64,000 bases of DNA from Rugosimonospora africana (GTDB lineage Bacteria > Actinomycetota > Actinomycetes > Mycobacteriales > Micromonosporaceae): the NCBI RefSeq assembly GCF_016862975.1, contig NZ_BONZ01000055.1, positions 102,024-166,023 of the forward strand. Direction: 5' to 3'. The position numbers were made by a program, and so were the translations under genes. Numbering within the stretch: position 1 is the first letter of the stretch; every line of letters starts with the position of its first letter. Below the pieces are notes generated by a model, which worked only from the letters and a program-made list of their open reading frames with translations, searched no databases and was not told where the DNA came from. This document shows positions 24,233-31,698 of this stretch, piece after piece.

Positions 24233-26638
24233 GTGCCGACGACGATCCGAGACGTGGCCAAAGCCTCGGGAGTTCACGCGTCGACGGTTTCCCGCACGTT
24301 CACCGCGCCGCGGATGGTCAATCCCGAGACACGCAGCCGAGTTCTGGCCGTCGCGGAGGCGATGGGTTACCGACCCAATCGTGCCGCGCGCGCCCTCATC
24401 ACGGGCCGCACCCACAACCTCGGCCTGATCGTGGCCGACATCGCCAATCCGTTTTTCCCGCCATTGATCAAAGCGTCGGAAAGCTATGCGCGCCAGCGCG
24501 ACTACCACCTTTTCGTGGCCGACACCGATGAAGATCCGGTGGTCGAGGAGGAGCTGGTTCAGGCGATCGCCCGCCAGGTCGACGGGGTGCTGCTGTGCAG
24601 CCCCCGCATGGGCAACGGGCTGATCGACCAACTGGGCCGCGACGTGCCGCTGGTTGTGATCAACCGGGTGGTGGCCGGCCTGCCGGCGGTGGTGATGGAC
24701 GTCGGGCAGGGCGCCCGTACGGCGATCACCCACCTGGCTGGGCTCGGCCACGAACGCATCATCCTGCTGTCCGGGCCGCGCGGCTCCTGGACCAACCGGG
24801 AGATCCGCCGGGCCGCGACGGCCACCGCGCGCAGCTGTGGCCTCGCACTGACCGTCCACGGACCCAATCCACCGACCGAGCAAGCCGGCGCCGCCGCGGC
24901 CTGCCACGTGCAGCGCTCGGGCGCGAGCGCGGTGCTCGCATACAACGACCTGATGGCGATCGGGCTCATCGACGGACTGTTGCGCCTGGGCATGCGCGTA
25001 CCACAGGACATCAGCGTCGTCGGCATCGACGACATCCCGCTGAGCCGGTTGGTTCGGCCCCGGCTGACGACGGTGGCCACGCCGACCGCCGCGGCCGGTC
25101 GCGCCGCGGTCGACATGCTTCTCCAGCACGGTGTCGACCGCCGCACCAACGCCAAGGTGACCCTCCAGACCACTCTGGTCGTCCGTGACTCGACCGGCCC
25201 CGCTCCACGGCCGCGTCGCGCCACCATCGACGCCGCTCCTCGCAAGCGGGGCGGCAACCTCAAATCTCAAGGAGTGATCGTCATGCCATCCTCGCCTTCC
25301 GCGTCGGCCGATCCGCCGTCGGTCTCCCGGCGCCGCAGCGGACCGACCCGACGCAATGTGCTGGCCGTACTCGGTGTCGGCGTACCGGCGGCTCTCGTCG
25401 GCTGTTCCAACGGCGGTTCGAGCGGGTCGACCAAACCCGCCGCTGAGGAGACCGGACCGGTCGAGCTGAGCGTGTTCTGGTGGGGTGCGCAGGCCCGCGC
25501 CGACATCACCGACAAGGTGCTCAAGCTCTACACGCAGAAGCACCCGAACGTCACCTTCAAGCAGCAGTGGCAGGGCAACGCCGGCTACTACGACAAGCTC
25601 GCCACGATGGCGGCCGGCGGCACAGCGCCGGACATCTTCCAGATCGACGACAACGGACTGACCGAGTACACCACCAAGGGCATCTGCCTGGACCTCAAGC
25701 CGTACCTGGGCGACCAGATCAAGGTCGACAAGTTCCCCACGAGCCTGCGGAACTCGGGCGAGGTCAGGGGCAGGGTCGGCGGCATCGCCGCGGCGGAGAA
25801 CACGCCGGCGATGTTCTACGACAAGACCGCGGTGACCCAGCTCGGCCTGTCCGAGCCGACGGTCGGCATGACCTGGGCACAGCTGATCGACTGGGGTGCG
25901 CAGGTCTTCAGCAAGAGCGGCGGCAAGCTCTACGGCACGATGGATCCCAGCGGCGACTACAAGGCCCTGGAGGTCTGGCTGCGCCAGCAGGGCAAGGACC
26001 TGTATACGCCGGACGGCACGTTCGGGTTCGCCGCGGACGACCTGACCGGCTGGTTCAGCATGTGGATGGACGCCGCCGCGAAGAAAGCCACCCCGCCGGC
26101 CGACCTCATCCACACCGCGAACAGCGGCGACGTGGCCAAGCAACTGGTCGAGACGAAGAAGGGCGCCACCTCGTTCCTGTGGTCCAACCAGCTCTCCGCC
26201 CTGCAGAAGGGCACCGACCACCAGCTCGGTCTGGTCACCTACCCGGGTGACCCGAAGGGCGAGTGGGCACGGGCCTCGATGTACTGGTCGGGCTACAGCG
26301 GCACGAAGCACAAGGCGACCGTGGCCGCCGTGATCGACTTCCTGGTCAACGACCCGGACGCCGGGAAGATCCTCGGCGCCGAGCGCGGCCTGGCTCCCAA
26401 TCTCGACGTGCGCGCTCAGGTCGCACCGACGCTCATGACCACCGACCAGACCTCGGTCACCTTCGAGACCGGCCTGGCCTCCAAGTTCGGGCCGACTCCG
26501 CCGGTACCGCCGAAGGGGCACAGCCAGGTCAAGACGCTGCTGGTTACCGCGGCCGAGAGCGTCCAGTACAAGAAGGCCACCCCATCGGCAGCGGCCAGTT
26601 CCTTCCTGAGCCAGGCGAAGGCCGCCATCGCGGCCTGA
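24233..26638 (+). CDS. LacI-family repressor read in frame into a sugar-binding lipoprotein (no stop between)
   Basis: Residues 1-~345 are a full LacI repressor: helix-turn-helix 'TTIRDVAKASGVHASTVSRTFTAP', sensor domain with 'VVGIDDIPLSRLVRPRLTTVATP', and a normal family ending 'VTLQTTLVVRDSTGPAPRP'. Instead of a stop codon, the frame continues through 'RKRGGNLKSQGVIV' into Met351, the start of a complete solute-binding lipoprotein (to 801 residues). The DNA at the junction still carries AAGGAG and an ATG, so the second protein can be made alone. Full readthrough would put an export signal in the middle of a DNA-binding protein. This may be a real fusion, a lost stop codon or an assembly error. 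GTG start with CAGGAGG upstream. Confidence 0.82.
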   Translation: MPTTIRDVAKASGVHASTVSRTFTAPRMVNPETRSRVLAVAEAMGYRPNRAARALITGRTHNLGLIVADIANPFFPPLIKASESYARQRDYHLFVADTDEDPVVEEELVQAIARQVDGVLLCSPRMGNGLIDQLGRDVPLVVINRVVAGLPAVVMDVGQGARTAITHLAGLGHERIILLSGPRGSWTNREIRRAATATARSCGLALTVHGPNPPTEQAGAAAACHVQRSGASAVLAYNDLMAIGLIDGLLRLGMRVPQDISVVGIDDIPLSRLVRPRLTTVATPTAAAGRAAVDMLLQHGVDRRTNAKVTLQTTLVVRDSTGPAPRPRRATIDAAPRKRGGNLKSQGVIVMPSSPSASADPPSVSRRRSGPTRRNVLAVLGVGVPAALVGCSNGGSSGSTKPAAEETGPVELSVFWWGAQARADITDKVLKLYTQKHPNVTFKQQWQGNAGYYDKLATMAAGGTAPDIFQIDDNGLTEYTTKGICLDLKPYLGDQIKVDKFPTSLRNSGEVRGRVGGIAAAENTPAMFYDKTAVTQLGLSEPTVGMTWAQLIDWGAQVFSKSGGKLYGTMDPSGDYKALEVWLRQQGKDLYTPDGTFGFAADDLTGWFSMWMDAAAKKATPPADLIHTANSGDVAKQLVETKKGATSFLWSNQLSALQKGTDHQLGLVTYPGDPKGEWARASMYWSGYSGTKHKATVAAVIDFLVNDPDAGKILGAERGLAPNLDVRAQVAPTLMTTDQTSVTFETGLASKFGPTPPVPPKGHSQVKTLLVTAAESVQYKKATPSAAASSFLSQAKAAIAA
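25283..26638 (+). CDS. Sugar ABC transporter substrate-binding lipoprotein (Tat-type signal), internal start
   Basis: Taken from the internal ATG (AAGGAG 8 bp upstream), this is a normal 451-residue family 1 binding protein. It has a twin-arginine-like lipoprotein signal ('SGPTRRNVLAVLGVGVPAALVGCS', Cys41). The mature part opens 'VELSVFWWGAQARADITDKVLKLYTQKHPNVTFKQQW' and contains 'GGTAPDIFQIDDNGLTEYTTKG' and 'AAENTPAMFYDKTAV'. It should bind an oligosaccharide or uronate-type sugar outside the membrane and pass it to the two permeases downstream. The preceding LacI frame has no stop codon before this start. Confidence 0.88.
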   Translation: MPSSPSASADPPSVSRRRSGPTRRNVLAVLGVGVPAALVGCSNGGSSGSTKPAAEETGPVELSVFWWGAQARADITDKVLKLYTQKHPNVTFKQQWQGNAGYYDKLATMAAGGTAPDIFQIDDNGLTEYTTKGICLDLKPYLGDQIKVDKFPTSLRNSGEVRGRVGGIAAAENTPAMFYDKTAVTQLGLSEPTVGMTWAQLIDWGAQVFSKSGGKLYGTMDPSGDYKALEVWLRQQGKDLYTPDGTFGFAADDLTGWFSMWMDAAAKKATPPADLIHTANSGDVAKQLVETKKGATSFLWSNQLSALQKGTDHQLGLVTYPGDPKGEWARASMYWSGYSGTKHKATVAAVIDFLVNDPDAGKILGAERGLAPNLDVRAQVAPTLMTTDQTSVTFETGLASKFGPTPPVPPKGHSQVKTLLVTAAESVQYKKATPSAAASSFLSQAKAAIAA

Positions 26639-26684
26639 CGCCGGGCACCCGCCAAATCCGGTCCCTATCGAACAGGAGCACACC

Positions 26685-27659
26685 GTGGCGCTCACCACGG
26701 CTTCGCCGCGGACGCCCGGCGACCAGACTCCCGACCGTGCCCCCGCCGCTCGCCGGCGGGGGCGCGCCTCGTGGCGGACGCGCGAGCGGTCGGCCGGCTA
26801 CGTCTTCCTCACCCCGTGGCTTCTCGGCCTGCTCGGCGTGACCGCCGCGCCGACGCTCTACTCGCTGTACCTGAGTTTCACCAACTACGACCTGTTCACC
26901 ACGCCTCAGTGGGTCGGGTTGCACAACTACCAACGGATGTTCACGAACGATCCGCAGTTCTGGCACGCGGTACGGGTCACCGTGCTGTACGCGGTCGTCG
27001 CCGTACCGCTGAAGCTCGCCGCCGCGCTCGGTGTGGCGCTGCTCCTGGTCCGGGAACGGCGCGGCATCGGCTGGATACGGGCACTGTTCTACCTGCCCTC
27101 GCTGTTGGGTGGCAGCGTGGCGCTGGCCATCGTGTGGCAGGCGATGTTCGGTGGCACCGGCGCGGTCAACCACGCGCTGAGCCTCTTCGGCATCCACGGC
27201 AAGGCGTGGGTCAACGATCCGGACACGGCACTGGGCACCCTGGTGCTGTTGGGCGCGTGGCAGTTCGGCGCACCGATGGTCATCTTCCTGGCCGGGCTCA
27301 AGCAGATCCCGAACGAGCTGTACGAGGCCGCGGCCGTCGACGGGGCCGGCGCCTGGCGCTCGTTCTGGCGGATCACCCTGCCGATGCTCTCTCCGGTGCT
27401 GTTCTTCAACCTGGTGCTGGAGGTCATCCACGCGTTCCAGACGTTCACACCGGCCTATGTGATCAGCAACGGCCTCGGTGGCCCGGTCGACTCCACCATG
27501 GTCTACACGCTGTACCTGTACCTGCGCGGCTGGAGCGACTTCGAGATGGGGTACGCCTCGGCGCTGGCCTGGGTGTTCCTCGCCGTGGTCGGGCTGCTCA
27601 CCGCGGTCCTGTTCAGTACCGGCCGGCTGTGGGTGCACTACTCCGACGGTGAGGACTGA
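26685..27659 (+). CDS. Sugar ABC transporter permease (MalF-type)
   Basis: This 324-residue permease has a cytosolic Arg-rich tail, 'AGYVFLTPWLLGLLGVTAAPTLYSLYLSFTNYDLF' as first span and the ATPase-docking loop 'ELYEAAAVDGAGAWRSFWRITLPML'. A GTG start with AGGAG fits the end of the signal-less tail. It lies 46 bp after the binding-protein gene and 2 bp before the next permease. No ATPase gene is present, as in the first sugar operon. Confidence 0.9.
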   Translation: MALTTASPRTPGDQTPDRAPAARRRGRASWRTRERSAGYVFLTPWLLGLLGVTAAPTLYSLYLSFTNYDLFTTPQWVGLHNYQRMFTNDPQFWHAVRVTVLYAVVAVPLKLAAALGVALLLVRERRGIGWIRALFYLPSLLGGSVALAIVWQAMFGGTGAVNHALSLFGIHGKAWVNDPDTALGTLVLLGAWQFGAPMVIFLAGLKQIPNELYEAAAVDGAGAWRSFWRITLPMLSPVLFFNLVLEVIHAFQTFTPAYVISNGLGGPVDSTMVYTLYLYLRGWSDFEMGYASALAWVFLAVVGLLTAVLFSTGRLWVHYSDGED

Positions 27660-27661
27660 CG

Positions 27662-28555
27662 ATGGCCACACAACTCATGACACCACCCCGGCCGGTCGCG
27701 GTACGGCGCACGGCCCGGCGTGGCGGGCCGGCGGGTCGGGTGGTCCGGGTTCTGATCGTCCTCGTGTTGCTCTGCCTCGTGCTGTACCCGTTGGCGTGGA
27801 TGGTGGGCAACTCGCTCAAGTCACCGACCGAGATCGCCAGCAACACCGGACTGCTGCCCAAGCACTGGACCTGGGGCAACTACCACGACGGCTGGTTCGG
27901 ACTGCCGACCGTCACGTTCGGCCGGTTCTTCCTCAACAGCCTGATCGTCTCGCTCGGTGTGGTGGTGGCGAACGTGGCCTCGTGCCTGGTCACCGCGTAC
28001 GCCTTCGCGAGGCTCCGGTTCCCGCTGCGCAAGCTCTGGTTCGCCGTCATGATCGGTACCCTGCTGATGCCGAACCACGTGCTGGTCATCCCGCAGTACA
28101 TCCTGTTCCGGCATCTCAACTGGATCAACACGCCGCTGCCGCTGATCGTGCCGAAGCTGCTCGCGACGGAGGCGTTCTTCGTGTTCCTCATCGTCCAGTT
28201 CATGCGGGGGATCCCGCGAGACCTGGACGAGGCGGCGCGCCTGGACGGGTGCAGCCCGTACGGGGTGTTCCGGCACGTGATGTTCCCACTGGTACGGCCG
28301 GCCCTGGTCACCACGGCGATCTTCTCGTTCATCTGGACCTGGAACGACTTCTTCTCGCAGCTGATCTACCTCAACGACCTGCCGAAGAAGACGGTCCCGG
28401 TGGGCCTGCGGATGTTCATGGACGCCACCGGTCAGGTGTCACTCGGCCCGATGTTCGCGATGGCGGTGGTCTCGTTGCTGCCGGTGTTCTTCTTCTTCGC
28501 CGCGTTCCAGCGGATGCTCGTCGAGGGCATCAACACCTCCGGCCTGAAGGGGTGA
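27662..28555 (+). CDS. Sugar ABC transporter permease (MalG-type)
   Basis: This 297-residue permease starts MATQLMTPPRPVAV and has six spans. The docking loop is 'DLDEAARLDGCSPYGVFRHVMFPL', and the ending 'FFAAFQRMLVEGINTSGLKG' is a standard close for this family. It follows the partner permease with a 2-bp gap and would form the heterodimeric channel. Confidence 0.9.
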   Translation: MATQLMTPPRPVAVRRTARRGGPAGRVVRVLIVLVLLCLVLYPLAWMVGNSLKSPTEIASNTGLLPKHWTWGNYHDGWFGLPTVTFGRFFLNSLIVSLGVVVANVASCLVTAYAFARLRFPLRKLWFAVMIGTLLMPNHVLVIPQYILFRHLNWINTPLPLIVPKLLATEAFFVFLIVQFMRGIPRDLDEAARLDGCSPYGVFRHVMFPLVRPALVTTAIFSFIWTWNDFFSQLIYLNDLPKKTVPVGLRMFMDATGQVSLGPMFAMAVVSLLPVFFFFAAFQRMLVEGINTSGLKG

Positions 28556-28557
28556 GC

Positions 28558-29163
28558 ATGGCGACCCGCAAGGTGACCCGCCCGGACTGGCGGGAAACGG
28601 TTGCCGGCGCGACGGATCTGGCGGTGCTCGGCGTGGCGCTGCTGGTGGCCGCGCTGCCGGTGGTCACCGCCGGTGGTGCGGTCGCGGCCGCGTCGGCCGC
28701 GGTCGATCACTGGTGTACGCATCGGACGCTGCCTCCGGTCGCCGTGATGGCCCGTACCTTCGTCCGGGGGATCGTGCCCGGGCTGGGTGCGCTGGCCGTC
28801 GCGGTGGCCGGAGCCGCGGTGCTGATGCTCAACGTGTCGGCGACGGCGCGCGGCGCGGTACCGGGTGGGCCGGTGGTGGTTGCCGGAACGGTACTGGTGC
28901 TGGTGGCCGCCGCCGGGCTCGCCGGGCTGGCCGTGGTACGGGTGGGGCAGCAGGGGGGTACGGGCTGGGTCAGCGCGACCGCCTGGGCCTGGCGCGCGGC
29001 GTTGCGCACACCGGCGGTACCGCTGGGCATCGCCGGCCTGATCGCGCTGACCACGCTGGTCGGCTGGATGATGCCGGTGGTGGTACCGGTGATCGGCGGA
29101 ATCGGCCTGCTCGGCCTGCACGCGGTGACCCGCCGGGCGGGCTGGGCCCCGGAGCGAGCCTGA
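28558..29163 (+). CDS. YesL/DUF624-like membrane protein
   Basis: This 201-residue protein has about five membrane spans ('AVLGVALLVAALPVVTAGGAVAAASA', 'GIVPGLGALAVAVAGAAVLML', and others) and a 'WAWRAALRTPAV' loop. Its N-terminus and position, directly after two sugar permeases (2-bp gap, GAAGGGG ribosome site), match YesL/DUF624 proteins that accompany rhamnogalacturonan-type importers. The role is unknown. The family call rests on layout and context. Confidence 0.65.
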   Translation: MATRKVTRPDWRETVAGATDLAVLGVALLVAALPVVTAGGAVAAASAAVDHWCTHRTLPPVAVMARTFVRGIVPGLGALAVAVAGAAVLMLNVSATARGAVPGGPVVVAGTVLVLVAAAGLAGLAVVRVGQQGGTGWVSATAWAWRAALRTPAVPLGIAGLIALTTLVGWMMPVVVPVIGGIGLLGLHAVTRRAGWAPERA

Positions 29164-29241
29164 CGGGGGCGCGCCTGACGGGGCGAACCCGACGGCGCGA
29201 TCCCGCGGATGCGAGCACGTCGGCCGGGGAGAATGGGCCTG

Positions 29242-29943
29242 ATGCCCGATCTTCCCGGAGTTCCCCGACTTGCCGTCAAAGGGGCCGATGACGGGCGGCC
29301 GGTTGCCGTCTTCGACCTCGACGGCACGCTGCTGCGCGGCGACTCGTTCTCCCGCTTCGGCCGGCAGCTCGTCTTCCGGGGCAGCTTCCGGACCGCGGCC
29401 ACGCTGCTCTGCGCCCCGCTGCTCGGGCCACTGCTGCTCCTGCCGCCGACCCGGCGGCTCGCGGCGGCCGGCTTCCTCTGGCTGGCCACGGCCGGCGTGT
29501 CCACGGAGCACTTCACGACGCTGGCGGAGCGGTTCGCCGAAGGACACGCGGGCGAGGCGGCCGGCAACCGGATCGCGGTCACGCTGGAGCGGCTGCGGGC
29601 GCACCTGTCGGCGGGGGACCGGGTGGTCATCGCGACCGCGAGCGCGGAGGCGCTGGCCATCGCGATCTGTCAGGAACTGGGGCTGGGCGGGGTGGAGATC
29701 GTGGCGGCGGAACTGTGTCCGGGGCGGTCGGGCATGCGTCCGGTACGCGGGTGCCGGGGCGCGGAGAAGGTCCACCGGTTACGGGCGGTGGGGATCCGTA
29801 CCCCGGTGGAGTACGCGTACACGGACAGCGCGGTCGACATCCCGCTGCTCATGGCGGCCCGCAACCGGTACCTGGTCGCACCCACGCCCGGGCACCGTCG
29901 CGTCATCGTGGATAAGGTCGGTGACTGTACCGTGCTCGAGTGA
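29242..29943 (+). CDS. HAD-IB-family phosphatase (SerB-like)
   Basis: This 233-residue protein carries HAD motif I 'VAVFDLDGTLLRGDSFSRFG' near residues 18-35, motif II in 'VVIATASAEALAIAI', and motif IV-like 'YTDSAVDIPLLMAA' followed by 'NRYLVAPTPGHRRVIV'. It probably removes phosphate from a small metabolite such as phosphoserine or a phospholipid head group; the substrate is not clear. ATG 29242 is chosen because GGGGAGA lies 9 bp upstream. Its stop overlaps the region of the following mgtC remnant. Confidence 0.82.
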   Translation: MPDLPGVPRLAVKGADDGRPVAVFDLDGTLLRGDSFSRFGRQLVFRGSFRTAATLLCAPLLGPLLLLPPTRRLAAAGFLWLATAGVSTEHFTTLAERFAEGHAGEAAGNRIAVTLERLRAHLSAGDRVVIATASAEALAIAICQELGLGGVEIVAAELCPGRSGMRPVRGCRGAEKVHRLRAVGIRTPVEYAYTDSAVDIPLLMAARNRYLVAPTPGHRRVIVDKVGDCTVLE

Positions 29944-29954
29944 AAGCGGGAGCC

Positions 29955-30394
29955 GTGACGACGCTGGCATTCCTCAGCGAACCGACCGGTCAGGGCTGGA
30001 CCCAGTTGGGTGAGCTGGCTCTGGCACTCGTGCTGTCGGCGGCCATCGGCCTGGAACGGGAGCTGCGGCAGAAGAGCGCCGGCCTGCGTACCCACACGCT
30101 CGTCGGGTTCAGCTCCGCCCTGATCATGTTGGTGTCCAAGTACGGGTTCACCGACGTACTGGGCGAGCACGTGACACTGGATCCGTCGCGGGTCGCGGCG
30201 CGGATCGTCTCCGGAATCGGGTTCATCGGCGGCGGCCTCATCTTCTCGAAACCAGCGCCGAAACCGACGGGGAACGGCTCGTGTCGGTGCGGCTGACCGT
30301 GCAGGGCCCGCACCCGGTCACCGAACTCGCCGGGGCGCTGTCCGAGGTCGGCGGCGTCCGGCGGGTGGCCGCGGTCAGTGACCTGAGCGAGTAG
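29955..30394 (+). pseudogene. Decayed MgtC/SapB-family gene (internal deletion plus frameshift)
   Basis: The first ~95 residues are a good MgtC N-terminus ('GELALALVLSAAIGLERELRQKSAGLRTHTLVGFSSALIML', then 'VAARIVSGIGFIGGGLIF'). After GGGLIF the frame runs into 'SKPAPKPTGNGSCRCG' and stops at 30296. In the +2 frame the sequence continues as 'ETSAETDGERLVSVRLTVQG', then 'LAGALSEVGGVRRVAAVSDL', a credible C-terminal cytosolic domain ending at 30394. The membrane segments that normally join these parts are missing. So a deletion near 30245 fused the two ends out of frame. Start GTG 29955 has GGGAG; the 3' end overlaps the opposing gene by 20 bp. Confidence 0.75.
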
Positions 30395-31091
30395 CTTCCG
30401 GTACCGGATCGGTTTCGCTGGACTTCGCGGCCAGCACCGCGAGTACCGCCGGAAGTGGCCACAGCACCGCGGCGCCGAACGCCTCAGTCCCGACCGCCCC
30501 GGCGGCGCCCCCGACCAGATAGACCACCCACGCCAGCGTGGGAGCGCCGCGCCGTTTCCCGGACGCCGCCCCGACCAACGCGGTGACCATCGAGGTGGTG
30601 ACCACGGTGGTCGGCACTCCGCGCACTCCGACCCGGTGCGCCAGCGCGCTCTGCGCGCCCATCGCGGCGGACAGCACGATCAGCAGCCCCAGTTCGGGGT
30701 ACAGGCCGGGCCGCTGGCCGGCAGCGGTTCGGCCGGCAGCGCTCCAGCCGGTGATGGTCCAGCCGGCGGCCACTGCGATGAGCAAACCGGCTTCCAGCAA
30801 CAAACCCAGCCGGTACCCGATGCGCCAGGCGATCCGGCGCAGCAGCACGGCGGCGACCAGCGCGCCGACCGCGAACCCGGCCAGCGAGAGGATGGCCAGC
30901 AGCGGCGTGCTTGGCAGCAGCCGCCGGCCGGTCGCCCAGGCGATGACACCGATGCCGAGCAGTACGGTGTTGCCGGTCATGTTGGCGGCGAAGACGTGGC
31001 CGAGCCCCAGGTAGGCGGCGGCATCGGCGTAGCCGGCCACCAGCCCCAGCGCCTGGACCGCCCAACCACGTGGCACCGCTCTGCCCGGCAT
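30375..31091 (-). CDS. DUF1275 (YoaK-like) membrane protein
   Basis: This 238-residue protein matches DUF1275: 'LGLVAGYADAAAYLGLGHVFAANMTGNTVLLGIGV' at the N-terminus, then about six spans and 'GAQSALAHRVGVRGVPTTVVTTSMVTALVG'. Function is unknown for the family; some members are proposed transporters. It converges on the mgtC remnant, overlapping by 20 bp, consistent with the deletion having trimmed normal spacing. Confidence 0.85.
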   Translation of the reverse strand: MPGRAVPRGWAVQALGLVAGYADAAAYLGLGHVFAANMTGNTVLLGIGVIAWATGRRLLPSTPLLAILSLAGFAVGALVAAVLLRRIAWRIGYRLGLLLEAGLLIAVAAGWTITGWSAAGRTAAGQRPGLYPELGLLIVLSAAMGAQSALAHRVGVRGVPTTVVTTSMVTALVGAASGKRRGAPTLAWVVYLVGGAAGAVGTEAFGAAVLWPLPAVLAVLAAKSSETDPVPEATRSGH

Positions 31092-31113
31092 GCTCAGACC
31101 GATCGTGTCCGCG

Positions 31114-31545
31114 TCAGGGGGAGATGAGCGACAGGCCGGTCTCCGGGTCGTACCGCCGGGCCAGCTCCGGCGCGACCTCGGTGACCATCACCTCCAGCGT
31201 CGGCCACACCTCGCCGCGCAGCAGATGGCCGCCGAGGGTCGACCCGTCCCGGCGGCCCAGCACCGCGTGCAGGTGCAGCCGGGGCTTGCCGTCCTGTCCG
31301 GCCACGTCACCGACCAGGGAGAGCACCTCGACCTGCTCGGTGACCGGGATCGGCAGGTACTGCCGGCTCATCCGGTCGAAGTACCCGAGTTCGCCGGCGC
31401 TCAGCCCGCCGACCGCGGTGACCGTGGCGGCCTGGATCCCACGCTCCTGTACGGCGGCGGTCACCGTGGTCACCGGATCCTCGCCCTTGTCGCAGACGAC
31501 GACCAGTACCCGTTGCCGACCGTCATCGATCTCGCTGGTGCGCAC
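31114..31545 (-). CDS. PPC/DUF296-domain protein
   Basis: This 143-residue protein has the PPC (DUF296) trimeric fold: 'RVLVVVCDKGEDPVTTVTAAVQERGIQAATVTAVGGLSAGELGYFDR', 'VEVLSLVGDVAGQDGKPRLHLHAVLGRRDGSTLGGHLLRGEVWPTLEVMVTE'. The paired His of 'LHLHAVLG' and 'GGHLL' suit a metal site. Bacterial members are of unclear function; plant relatives bind AT-rich DNA. The GTG at 31545 has GGGAGG 6 bp upstream. Confidence 0.85.
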   Translation of the reverse strand: MRTSEIDDGRQRVLVVVCDKGEDPVTTVTAAVQERGIQAATVTAVGGLSAGELGYFDRMSRQYLPIPVTEQVEVLSLVGDVAGQDGKPRLHLHAVLGRRDGSTLGGHLLRGEVWPTLEVMVTEVAPELARRYDPETGLSLISP

Positions 31546-31698
31546 GGCGCCTCCCGAACTGCCCGGCCGGGTTGCCGTCGGATTCGGGGAAGTCAGAGGG
31601 CATCTCGGCTTTCTCAGTATAACTATCGCGTTTGCGGTTTAAGCGCACCGAATCGGGTAAAAGTCGGGCGCTGGAACGAGTGTGAAGGCGGGTTCGAC

